Source: Aminobacter carboxidus (lineage in GTDB: Bacteria > Pseudomonadota > Alphaproteobacteria > Rhizobiales > Rhizobiaceae). Taken from it: DNA of 64,000 nt. Shown piece after piece: positions 55,150 through 62,830 of this stretch (the first letter of the stretch is position 1; each line of letters opens with the position of its first letter). A program made the translations under genes and the position numbers. The stretch spans positions 992,001 to 1,056,000 of the forward strand of contig NZ_JACZEP010000001.1 in the NCBI RefSeq assembly GCF_014863355.1, read 5' to 3'. Below the pieces are notes generated by a model, which saw only the letters and a program-made list of their open reading frames with translations, was not told the origin of the DNA and did not search any database.

Positions 55150-55965
55150 ATGAGCAACCTACCTTTTGCCGCCACGACCCCGGTCAGCGTGTCCCGCGTC
55201 GGCCTCAAGGCCAGAGACGCCCAGGCGCTGGCGAATTTCTATCGTGACGTCGTCGGCTTGCAGGAACTCGCCCGCGATGGCGAAACCATCACCTTGGGTG
55301 CTGGCAGCCGCGCATTGCTGGACATCGAGTCCGACAAGGCGGCCCAGCCCGACGATCCACGCAGTGCCGGCCTGTTTCACACCGCCTTCCTGTTGCCGAG
55401 CCGTGCCGATCTCGGGCGCTGGATCAAGCACGCCATCGACAAGCGCATTCCTGTCGACGGTGCTTCCGACCATCTGGTCAGCGAGGCGCTCTACCTGACC
55501 GATCCAGAAGGCAACGGCATCGAAATCTATCGCGACCGGCCGCATGACAGCTGGAAATGGACCGGTTCGCAGGTCGCCATGGCCACCGATCAACTGGATA
55601 TCCCTTCGATCGTCGCCGAGTTGCCCGGCAGTGATGGCGGCTGGCAGGGCATGCCGGAAAACAGCATCGTCGGCCACGTTCATCTGCGCGTCGGCGAACC
55701 GGCTTCGGCTGCCGATTGGTGGAAGACACAGTTCGGCTTCGACACGGTGGCGAAATACGGCAACAGCGCCGTGTTCCTGTCCTCAGGCGGCTATCACCAC
55801 CATATCGGCGCCAATTCCTGGCAGAGCCCGGGTGCTGGAAAGCGGGACCTCTCACGCACCGGCCTGGCCTGGGTCGAGATGCGCTCGGCCGACGCCAAGG
55901 CTGCGTCGACCTACGAAGATCCGTGGGGCACCGTCATCCGGGCGCTGCCTGGCCAGCCGGGCTGA
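55150..55965 (+). CDS. VOC family protein, catechol 2,3-dioxygenase CatE-like
   Basis: 271-residue protein with two VOC domains. The first (VGLKARDAQALANFYRDVVG, then LFHTAFLLPSRADLGRWI and YLTDPEGNGIEIY) and the second (GHVHLRVGEPASAADWWKTQ, ending with EDPWGTVIRAL) carry the His/Glu metal ligands. CatE-like proteins are extradiol dioxygenases or glyoxalase-like enzymes; the substrate is open. The ATG at 55150 has CGGAG six bases before it. Upstream in frame lies LTRRKLVGSAALLALGAG, which resembles a twin-arginine signal and could be included if a TTG at about 55063 is used. Confidence 0.85.
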   Translation: MSNLPFAATTPVSVSRVGLKARDAQALANFYRDVVGLQELARDGETITLGAGSRALLDIESDKAAQPDDPRSAGLFHTAFLLPSRADLGRWIKHAIDKRIPVDGASDHLVSEALYLTDPEGNGIEIYRDRPHDSWKWTGSQVAMATDQLDIPSIVAELPGSDGGWQGMPENSIVGHVHLRVGEPASAADWWKTQFGFDTVAKYGNSAVFLSSGGYHHHIGANSWQSPGAGKRDLSRTGLAWVEMRSADAKAASTYEDPWGTVIRALPGQPG

Positions 55966-56010
55966 GCTTTGCTCCTGACATCGCCTGGCCGCGGCATGTG
56001 CTAAGCGGAA

Positions 56011-56040
56011 CGAACCTGCCGATCGGGCAGGTTCGTTTTT
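56011..56040 (+). terminator. Terminator after VOC gene
   Basis: CGAACCTGCC-GATCG-GGCAGGTTCG: perfect 10-bp stem followed by TTTTTC. It ends 24 bases before the next start, so the ABM gene must have its own promoter or be read through. Confidence 0.9.
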
Positions 56041-56064
56041 CGCCGTGCATCATCGAGGTCGTTC

Positions 56065-56355
56065 ATGTTGAAGGTCATCGCTCAGGATTTCATCAAGCCT
56101 GAGTTCATCGAAATCGTGCTGCCGCTTTATGCCGAGCTTGTTGAAAAGACCAAGCTCGAACCGCTGTGCATCGCCTACGATCTGTATGTCGACCAGAAGG
56201 ATCCTGGGCATTTCGTCTTCATCGAGGAATGGCCCGATCGCTCGGCTTTGGATATCCATTGCCGGACCGAGCATTTCACCCGGCTGGTGCCGCTGATCAA
56301 CAGACATCAGCGGCAGGACGCGACCTTCACCCTGATGAATGCGTTCGTGGCCTGA
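56065..56355 (+). CDS. Antibiotic biosynthesis monooxygenase (ABM) domain protein
   Basis: 96-residue ABM/YgiN-type dimeric alpha-beta barrel protein: FIKPEFIEIVLPLYAELVEK, then HFVFIEEWPDRSALDIHCRT, FTRLVPLIN. Such proteins are small quinol monooxygenases or haem/antibiotic-handling enzymes. The ATG at 56065 directly follows a terminator. Function inferred from fold only. Confidence 0.9.
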   Translation: MLKVIAQDFIKPEFIEIVLPLYAELVEKTKLEPLCIAYDLYVDQKDPGHFVFIEEWPDRSALDIHCRTEHFTRLVPLINRHQRQDATFTLMNAFVA

Positions 56356-56380
56356 CGACCCATCGCCGGATTCCGAGAAC

Positions 56381-56418
56381 AAAAGGCCCTCTCGGCGATC
56401 TGCCGCGAGGGCCTTTTT
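56381..56418. terminator. Bidirectional terminator between ABM gene and purB
   Basis: AAAAGGCCCTC (56381-56391) pairs with GAGGGCCTTTT (56407-56417), 11 bp with a 15-base loop that itself can pair; an A-run before and a T-run after suit both strands. Confidence 0.88.
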
Positions 56419-56445
56419 GTTCATGCGGGCCTAGGGCCTGCATTG

Positions 56446-57747
56446 CTAGCCGAATACGCGGCTGAAGATCGTGTCGACATGCTTGGTATGGTAGCCGAGG
56501 TCGAATTTTTCACGGATTTCGCTCTCGGGCAAGGCAGCCGTCACGTCCTTGTCGGCGAGAAGTTCCTCAAGGAAATCCTTGCCTTCTTCCCAAACCTTCA
56601 TGGCGTTGCGCTGGACCAGGCGGTAGGCGTCCTCGCGGGAAACGCCAGCCTGCGTCAGGGCCAGCAGCACGCGCTGCGAATGCACCAGGCCGCGAAACTT
56701 GTTCATGTTCTTGAGCATGTTGTCGGGATAGACGACGAGCTTGTCGATGACGTTGGTCAGACGCGCCAGCGCGAAATCGAGCGTCACGGTCGCGTCCGGA
56801 CCGATCATGCGTTCGACCGACGAGTGCGAGATGTCGCGCTCGTGCCACAACGCCACGTTCTCCATGGCCGGTGCCGCATAGGAGCGGACCATGCGGGCGA
56901 GGCCGGTCAGGTTTTCGGTCAGAACCGGGTTGCGCTTGTGTGGCATCGCCGACGAGCCCTTCTGGCCCGGCGAGAAGTACTCTTCCGCTTCCAGCACCTC
57001 GGTGCGCTGCAGGTGACGGATTTCGGTGGCGACGCGCTCGATCGACGAGGCGATGACGCCGAGCGTGGCAAAGAACATGGCGTGGCGGTCACGCGGGATG
57101 ACCTGCGTCGACACTGGCTCCGGCTTGAGGCCGAGCTTGGCCGCGACATGCTCTTCGACGCGCGGGTCAATATTGGCGAAGGTGCCGACCGCGCCCGAAA
57201 TGGCGCAGGTGGCGATGTCTTCGCGCGCATGCACCAACCGCTCGCGGCAACGGGTGAACTCGGCGAAGGCCAGCGCCAGCTTGACGCCGAAGGTCGTCGG
57301 CTCGGCATGGATGCCGTGGCTGCGGCCAATCGTGACGGTGTCCTTGTGCTCGAAGGCGCGGCGCTTGAGCGCGGCCAGAAGCGCGTCGATATCGGCAAGC
57401 AGGAGGTCGGTGGCGCGCACCAACTGCACCGAAAGGCAGGTGTCGAGCACGTCGGACGAGGTCATGCCCTGGTGGATGAAGCGCGAATCCGGGCCGACGA
57501 ATTCGGCCAGATGCGTCAGGAAGGCGATGACGTCATGCTTGGTGACACGCTCGATCTCGTCGATGCGCTCGACGTCGAACTTGGCAGCGCCGCCCTTTTC
57601 CCAGATCGTCTTTGCCGCATCCTTGGGGATCACGCCGATCTCGGCCAGCGCGTCGCAGGCATGGGCCTCGATCTCGAACCAGATCCGGAACCGGGTTTCA
57701 GGAGACCAGATGTCGACCATCTCGGGCCGCGAATAGCGAGGGATCAT
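56446..57747 (-). CDS. purB: Adenylosuccinate lyase
   Basis: 433-residue lyase acting twice in purine synthesis (SAICAR to AICAR, adenylosuccinate to AMP). It has MIPRYSRPEMVDIWSPETRF, the catalytic TIGRSHGIHAEPTTFG and the fumarase-superfamily signature GSSAMPHKRNPV. The ATG at 57747 gives the standard N-terminus; the longer frame is not supported. Single-gene unit; ends at a bidirectional terminator. Confidence 0.98.
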   Translation of the reverse strand: MIPRYSRPEMVDIWSPETRFRIWFEIEAHACDALAEIGVIPKDAAKTIWEKGGAAKFDVERIDEIERVTKHDVIAFLTHLAEFVGPDSRFIHQGMTSSDVLDTCLSVQLVRATDLLLADIDALLAALKRRAFEHKDTVTIGRSHGIHAEPTTFGVKLALAFAEFTRCRERLVHAREDIATCAISGAVGTFANIDPRVEEHVAAKLGLKPEPVSTQVIPRDRHAMFFATLGVIASSIERVATEIRHLQRTEVLEAEEYFSPGQKGSSAMPHKRNPVLTENLTGLARMVRSYAAPAMENVALWHERDISHSSVERMIGPDATVTLDFALARLTNVIDKLVVYPDNMLKNMNKFRGLVHSQRVLLALTQAGVSREDAYRLVQRNAMKVWEEGKDFLEELLADKDVTAALPESEIREKFDLGYHTKHVDTIFSRVFG

Positions 57748-57806
57748 GGCGGGGCTCGTCCTGCTGAAGTTTCGTTGCGGCTCCCTAACAGAGGTGGGCG
57801 CAATGC

Positions 57807-58346
57807 TCAACGCGAACGGCAGGCAAACCACAAAGCTGCGGCGAAAAGGGCTAAGAATCCCCCGGGAAAGTACAGTCGCAGGCCCAAAACGGCGAATTGA
57901 TAGAGCGCGACGAGCCCGGTGAAGACGAACTGGAACGCCCAGGTGATGGTGAAGGCCGGCGCGTGCCACTCGGCATAGTAGGTACGGTATTGCAGCGCGT
58001 AGAGCAGTGCCGTCAGACCGACCGTCATCACCCCGAGAGATACGAAGGCGGCTGCGAACGCCGTCTCGCGGCCTCGGCTATGCGACAGCAGGCGTGCCAG
58101 CGTCCAGCCGGCCGGGAATGCGACAGCACCGCCGAACGCGAACAATAACACTACCGTGCGGACGCGTACCGGCGTTTCCCAATGGTCGAACAGCACCGTC
58201 AGGAACGCGCTGGCGCCCATGGCAAAGCCCCAGACAGCCGCACCGAGGATCGCCAGCCGCAACGACGGCAGGGACTGGCCTAGCTTGTGGCGCATGCGCA
58301 TCGGTCTCGTGGTCCGCGCCGCGCCGGCAGCAATCGTGTCGCTCAC
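57807..58346 (-). CDS. Membrane protein of unknown function (about 4 TM helices)
   Basis: 179-residue protein with hydrophobic segments near 30-52, 63-85, 95-115 and 128-170, for example LAILGAAVWGFAMGASAFLT and FVFTGLVALYQFAVLGLRLY. No family recognised. The start is a GTG at 58346 that overlaps the stop of the preceding DUF2259 gene (GTGA), so the two are translationally coupled. It ends before purB with 59 bases between. Confidence 0.75.
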   Translation of the reverse strand: MSDTIAAGAARTTRPMRMRHKLGQSLPSLRLAILGAAVWGFAMGASAFLTVLFDHWETPVRVRTVVLLFAFGGAVAFPAGWTLARLLSHSRGRETAFAAAFVSLGVMTVGLTALLYALQYRTYYAEWHAPAFTITWAFQFVFTGLVALYQFAVLGLRLYFPGGFLALFAAALWFACRSR

Positions 58347-59059
58347 ATTCGCCCCGTCACGGCGATCCAGCGATGATCCGGACCTTCGAAGCCATGGCGG
58401 ACGACCGATACCAGCACGGCATAGGTCATTGCCCCGCCTGCACCGAAAAAGCTCTGCACGCCACCGATGCGATAACCGGTCGGGCAGCCGCGGCTCAGCG
58501 GCACGTCCTTGTCGTCCTGCAGCACCTCGGTCTTGCCGCCATCACCGACGCGGACCAGCTTGAAGCCCTTGACCGGGCCGATACCGGGGCAGCGTTCGAT
58601 CTCGCCGAGCGAAATCTCCTCAAGCTTGAACTCGAGTTGCGGATCGATGGGCGGGAACACCGGGCGCGGATTGACCGTCATCCTGTGTGGGTCAGCACTT
58701 GTCTCCGTTACCGCGTTGAAGCCGGCGAGACGGCCGCGATTGGCCGCAAGCTCCTCGTCCTTGATGATCTTGTCACCACGATTGCGGGCTTCCTCGCGCG
58801 CTGCATCAAGACCGACGCTCTCGTCCTCCATCTGCACGCGCACCGGTGTGTTGGGCAGGAACTTGTCCGATGTGGTGTCGATGTAGAAGCGGTGGGCATA
58901 GGCAAAACCCGAGCCGTCCTGGATGCCGTATTCCTCGAAGGCGAACACCTTGCCGTCGGCACTGAAGCCGAGCACGTTGAGTTCGGCGCTGTCGCCCGCC
59001 TGAGCTGCCGAGGAGACGGCGCACATGGCTGCGAGGCAAAGAAGCTTCATCACTTTCAT
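58343..59059 (-). CDS. DUF2259 secreted protein
   Basis: 238-residue predicted periplasmic protein. A signal peptide (MKVMKLLCLAAMCAVSSAAQ, cleavage after AQA) is followed by the family core NVLGFSADGKVFAFEEYGIQ, DGSGFAYAHRFYIDT and C-terminal GRGCPTGYRIGGVQSFFG-like region (SRGCPTGYRIGGVQSFF). DUF2259 has no known activity. The ATG at 59059 has GAGGGG upstream. It overlaps the downstream membrane protein gene by 4 bases. Confidence 0.88.
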   Translation of the reverse strand: MKVMKLLCLAAMCAVSSAAQAGDSAELNVLGFSADGKVFAFEEYGIQDGSGFAYAHRFYIDTTSDKFLPNTPVRVQMEDESVGLDAAREEARNRGDKIIKDEELAANRGRLAGFNAVTETSADPHRMTVNPRPVFPPIDPQLEFKLEEISLGEIERCPGIGPVKGFKLVRVGDGGKTEVLQDDKDVPLSRGCPTGYRIGGVQSFFGAGGAMTYAVLVSVVRHGFEGPDHRWIAVTGRM

Positions 59060-59134
59060 CGCGGCGGCCCCTCTTTCCAGCTGAATCAATTTTTCAAACG
59101 ATGGCGCCAACATACCGTCAACAAACGGCTTTGT

Positions 59135-60157
59135 TCAGTCTTTGCGCGCCGACCACACAGGCATGATGTCGCCTGATACGGCGGTCGCCGCATGCACGCC
59201 CCGTGCAATCGCGCGTGCCATTGTCGAGGCAGCAGCGGCGAAGAAGTCGACCACGTCAGCCTGCTCGACCTCGATGCCACTTGCGCCGGTTGCCAAAGCG
59301 AACACCAGGTCGCCGTCGAACGGCGTGTGCACAGGCCAGATGGCGCGGGTGAAGCCATCATGCGCCGAGATCGCCAGCCGCTTGGCGGCGGCCTTGGTCA
59401 GCACCGCATCGGTGGCGATGACGGCAATCGTCGTGTTGGCGACGGCGCTGTTTTCTTCCTCGTACTTCTTGAACACGCGCGAAGCGTCCGGGGGCATCGG
59501 CGAGGGGTAACCCAGCCCGCCGAACTCGCTGCCAAGCTCGAAAGGGGCCGCCCAGAAATGCCTGGAGCGCCCGACGGTCACCGAACCGGTGGCATTGACT
59601 GCCGCCAGCGCCCCTATCGTCACGCCGTTGGGCAGCACAGTCGATGCCGAACCCAGCCCACCCTTGAGGCCCGCCGTCAGCGCGCCGGTGCCGGCGCCGA
59701 CAGTGCCGACCGCGAATTGGTGCGCCGCGGCCAATGCTGCTTCATAACCAAGCTCGCGGTAGGGCGGAAAGCGCCCCCAATCCTTGTCGCCGCCATTCAG
59801 CATGTCGAACAGGATCGCCGCCGGCACGATCGGGATCACCTGATCGCGTATCGCAAAGCCGATGCCCTTTTCGCGCATTGCCGCCTGCACGCCCGACGCC
59901 GCATCGAGGCCGAAGGCCGAGCCGCCCGACAGCGCGATTGCGTTGATGGTCTCGACTGTGTTGTGCGCTTCGAGCAGGTCGGTCTCGCGCGTTCCGGGCG
60001 CGCCGCCCAGCACCTGGACAGCCGCCGTCGCCGGACTGTCGCAGACAACCACCGTCACGCCCGACTTGATCTTTGCGTCCTGGGCATTGCCGACGCGTAG
60101 GCCGGCGACGTCGGTGATCAGGTTCAGCGGTCCGGCTCTTAACGTTGCTGGCAGCAT
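59135..60157 (-). CDS. P1 family peptidase (DmpA/BapA-like)
   Basis: 340-residue N-terminal nucleophile hydrolase of the peptidase S58/P1 family; members cleave D-amino acid, L-amino acid or beta-peptides. It has LNLITDVAGLRVGNAQDAKI, ALSGGSAFGLDAASG, GTVGAGTGALTAGLKGG, and the self-cleavage site at G191-S192 in VNATGSVTV, so it should split into two subunits with S192 as nucleophile. The ATG at 60157 overlaps the stop of the upstream binding-protein gene (TGATG). No membrane or signal sequence is evident. Confidence 0.92.
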   Translation of the reverse strand: MLPATLRAGPLNLITDVAGLRVGNAQDAKIKSGVTVVVCDSPATAAVQVLGGAPGTRETDLLEAHNTVETINAIALSGGSAFGLDAASGVQAAMREKGIGFAIRDQVIPIVPAAILFDMLNGGDKDWGRFPPYRELGYEAALAAAHQFAVGTVGAGTGALTAGLKGGLGSASTVLPNGVTIGALAAVNATGSVTVGRSRHFWAAPFELGSEFGGLGYPSPMPPDASRVFKKYEEENSAVANTTIAVIATDAVLTKAAAKRLAISAHDGFTRAIWPVHTPFDGDLVFALATGASGIEVEQADVVDFFAAAASTMARAIARGVHAATAVSGDIMPVWSARKD

Positions 60158-61230
60158 CACTGGGTCTCTACAGGCAGGTAGTTGGTACCGTCGAAGCGGA
60201 ACAGCCGAAACGGGTTTTCCGCGAGGTCGCCCTTGGCGTCGAAGCGAATCTTGCCGATGGCGGTATCGAAGGCCCGGCCAGTCAGCGCGTCGGCGACAGG
60301 CTTTCCGTTTGACGAAGCAAGCCGAGCCGCAGCACTGGCAATTTCGACTGCGGCATAACCAGGCAAGCCGTAGCCGTCGGTCACGGTCTTGGCGGCCTCG
60401 AATGTTGCGCGCACCTCGGGGCTCGCGAAAGCTGGCCATTCCGGCGGCGCGATCATCAGTGTGCCCTCTGCCGGGGGCACTGCGCGGTCGGCGCTGCGCA
60501 GCGTCTCGCCGCCGGCAAAGACGATATCGACGCCGAGCGAGGCGGCGTCGCGCCCCATCACGGCGATGTCTTCGCCGTCACCGCCGACGAACACATGCGT
60601 GGCGCCAGCTTTGCGCAGCCGGCCAATCAGCGCCACCTGGTTGTCGAGCTGCGGCCGGTAGGTGTCGAAGAACACCGGCTTCAGGCCGACCTGTTCGGCG
60701 CTGGCGCGAAAACTCTCGGCCAGTTCGCGGCCATAGATCGTGCCGTCGTCGACGATGGCAAACAGCTCGTCGTTCCAAAGCCGTGTCAGGATCGACGCAG
60801 CGGCGTTGCGCTCGCCATCGCCGCGCGGCCCGAGCCGAAACACCTGCCAGCCGGTCTTGTCGCGCAGATCGGTCAAACTGTCAGTGCGGACACCGACGGT
60901 GATGACGGGAATGTTGGCGTTCTTGAGCACGGGCAGGGCAGCCTCGGCAGCTTCGGTGCAGAGAAAGCCTGTCGCAACCGACACCTTGGCGTCGACGAAA
61001 CTTTGCGCCGCCTTAGCGCCGCCTTCGGCCGTGCAGCGGTCGTCGGCGACGACCAGCGAGGCCTTCCCCTTCGCGGCTGCCAGCTGCGCACCGGCCTTCA
61101 CCTGTTCGCCAAGGAGCGCTGACGGGCCCGACAACGGTGCCGCCACGCCGATCTTGACCGGCTCAGCATGGGCGGCAAGCGCCGTCAGCGACGCGGCAAG
61201 CAAGGTGGTGATGGCCGTTGCGGCTCGCAT
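60157..61230 (-). CDS. Branched-chain amino-acid-type ABC substrate-binding protein
   Basis: 357-residue periplasmic binding protein of the LivJ/LivK family. Signal peptide MRAATAITTLLAASLTALAA with cleavage after AHA, then VKIGVAAPLSGPSALLGEQV, the ligand-region SLVVADDRCTAEGGAKAAQS and GPRGDGERNAAASILTRLWN. No permease or ATPase genes are adjacent, so it is an orphan binding protein. The TGATG overlap couples it to the P1 peptidase gene, suggesting the ligand is related to the peptidase products. The ATG at 61230 follows CGGAGCG. Confidence 0.92.
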   Translation of the reverse strand: MRAATAITTLLAASLTALAAHAEPVKIGVAAPLSGPSALLGEQVKAGAQLAAAKGKASLVVADDRCTAEGGAKAAQSFVDAKVSVATGFLCTEAAEAALPVLKNANIPVITVGVRTDSLTDLRDKTGWQVFRLGPRGDGERNAAASILTRLWNDELFAIVDDGTIYGRELAESFRASAEQVGLKPVFFDTYRPQLDNQVALIGRLRKAGATHVFVGGDGEDIAVMGRDAASLGVDIVFAGGETLRSADRAVPPAEGTLMIAPPEWPAFASPEVRATFEAAKTVTDGYGLPGYAAVEIASAAARLASSNGKPVADALTGRAFDTAIGKIRFDAKGDLAENPFRLFRFDGTNYLPVETQ

Positions 61231-61383
61231 TCGCTCCGAAAAATCCTCAATACGCCTAAGTTTGCGCGGTTTACCTGACCTACTGCCTGGCCCGGCCAAG
61301 CGCAACGTGCTTGTGCCATGTCAGCTTGTGAGGCGGACGACGCGGCCATATATAGCTGGTATGTCTTGTTGCAGGAAAATCCG

Positions 61384-61878
61384 GTGTTGAAGAAGTTTGA
61401 AGTCGGGCCGCAGGCCTACCGGGATGCGATGAGCCATTTTGCCGGCGCGGTGCATCTGGTGACCACCGACGGCCCGGCGGGAAAACGTGGCGCCACCGTC
61501 ATCGCCGCCTGCTCGGTGTCGGACGATCCGCCGATGGTGCTCGTCTGCGTCAACCGCGAGAACCCCAACAACGAACTTTTCGTCAAGAACGGCAACTTCG
61601 CGCTCAACACGCTGGCTGCGAAGCACGAGCCGCTGGCCGTGGCTTTTTCCGGTGTTACCGGCCTTGCGCCCGAACAGCGTTTCGCGCTTGGCGAGTGGGA
61701 GGTCCTGGCATCGGGCGCACCGGCTCTCATCGGCGCCGTCGCCGTGTTTGACTGCGAACTCGTCGACGCCAAGGAACTGGCCACCCATCGCGTCATGTTT
61801 GGCAAGGTGACAGGCCTTCGCATCGGCGATAACCTTCGCCCGCTGATCTATCACGGTCGCAGCTACCACGTGCTGTAG
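61384..61878 (+). CDS. Flavin reductase family protein
   Basis: 164-residue FMN-binding split-barrel protein of the HpaC/flavin reductase-like family. YRDAMSHFAGAVHLVTTDGP (10-29), ATVIAACSVSDDPPMVLVCV and NRENPNNELFVKNGNFALN bear the flavin site. The start is a GTG at 61384 with AGGAAAA at good spacing; the frame extends to an ATG at 61318 but that adds 22 residues without family similarity. It may provide reduced flavin to a monooxygenase. It leads a plus-strand run with the MoxR and VWA genes (20-base gap). Confidence 0.9.
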   Translation: MLKKFEVGPQAYRDAMSHFAGAVHLVTTDGPAGKRGATVIAACSVSDDPPMVLVCVNRENPNNELFVKNGNFALNTLAAKHEPLAVAFSGVTGLAPEQRFALGEWEVLASGAPALIGAVAVFDCELVDAKELATHRVMFGKVTGLRIGDNLRPLIYHGRSYHVL

Positions 61879-61898
61879 ACCGCCTTTCCGGAAACGCC

Positions 61899-62828
61899 AT
61901 GACCGACCGCACGCCTCGTCCCATCCCGCAAACGATCGACGAGACGCTGGAAATGCTGACCAGTGCGGACTACGTCGCCGACAGGGCGTTGGCGACGGTG
62001 CTGTTTTTGTCCCTGCGCATGAACCGGCCGCTGTTCCTCGAAGGCGAGGCCGGTGTCGGCAAGACAGAGATCGCCAAGGTGCTGGCCAGTGCGCTCGGCC
62101 GCCGGCTGATCCGGCTGCAATGCTATGAAGGCCTCGACGTTTCTTCCGCCGTCTACGAATGGAACTATGCGGCGCAGATGATCGAGATCCGCATGGAAGA
62201 GGCTGTCGGCAAGGTCGACCGCTCCGACATGGAAAAGAACGTCTTTTCCGAAAAATACCTGATCCGCCGCCCGGTTCTGGATGCGTTGACCGGCAAGACG
62301 GGTGCAGCACCGGTCTTCCTCATCGACGAACTCGACCGCACCGACGAAGCCTTCGAGGCGTTCCTGCTCGAAATCCTCTCCGATTATCAGGTCACGGTGC
62401 CCGAGCTCGGCACGATCAAGGCCGAAGAGCCGCCGATCGTCATCATCACCACCAACCGCACCCGCGAAATCCATGACGCGCTGAAGCGCCGCTGCCTTTA
62501 TCACTGGGTCGACTATCCCAATGCCGAGCGCGAGCTGGAGATCGTCAGCCGCAAGGTGCCACAGGCCAACAAGCGGCTTTCGCAGGAGGTCGTCCGTTTT
62601 ATCCAGAGGCTGCGCGAGGTCGAGCTGTTCAAGGTACCGGGCGTTGCCGAAACTATCGACTGGGCTTCCGCGCTGACCGAACTCGACAAGGTGGCACTCG
62701 ATCCCGAGACGATTTCGGACACCATCGGCGTGCTGCTCAAATACCAGGATGACATCGCACGCATCGAACTGGGCGAGGGCCGCCGCATCCTCAACGAGGT
62801 GAAGGCGGAGCTGGCTGCGGCGGAGTAA
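61899..62828 (+). CDS. MoxR family AAA+ ATPase (CoxD-like)
   Basis: 309-residue ATPase. Walker A GEAGVGKT (49-56), Walker B in PVFLIDELDRTDEAFEAFLL, sensor/ITTNRTREIHDALKRRCLYH with arginine finger region. MoxR ATPases act with a von Willebrand factor A partner as a chaperone-like unit for maturing metal enzymes; CoxD with CoxE for molybdenum-containing CO dehydrogenases is the closest precedent. The VWA partner starts two bases after the stop. Confidence 0.94.
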   Translation: MTDRTPRPIPQTIDETLEMLTSADYVADRALATVLFLSLRMNRPLFLEGEAGVGKTEIAKVLASALGRRLIRLQCYEGLDVSSAVYEWNYAAQMIEIRMEEAVGKVDRSDMEKNVFSEKYLIRRPVLDALTGKTGAAPVFLIDELDRTDEAFEAFLLEILSDYQVTVPELGTIKAEEPPIVIITTNRTREIHDALKRRCLYHWVDYPNAERELEIVSRKVPQANKRLSQEVVRFIQRLREVELFKVPGVAETIDWASALTELDKVALDPETISDTIGVLLKYQDDIARIELGEGRRILNEVKAELAAAE

Positions 62829-62830
62829 AG

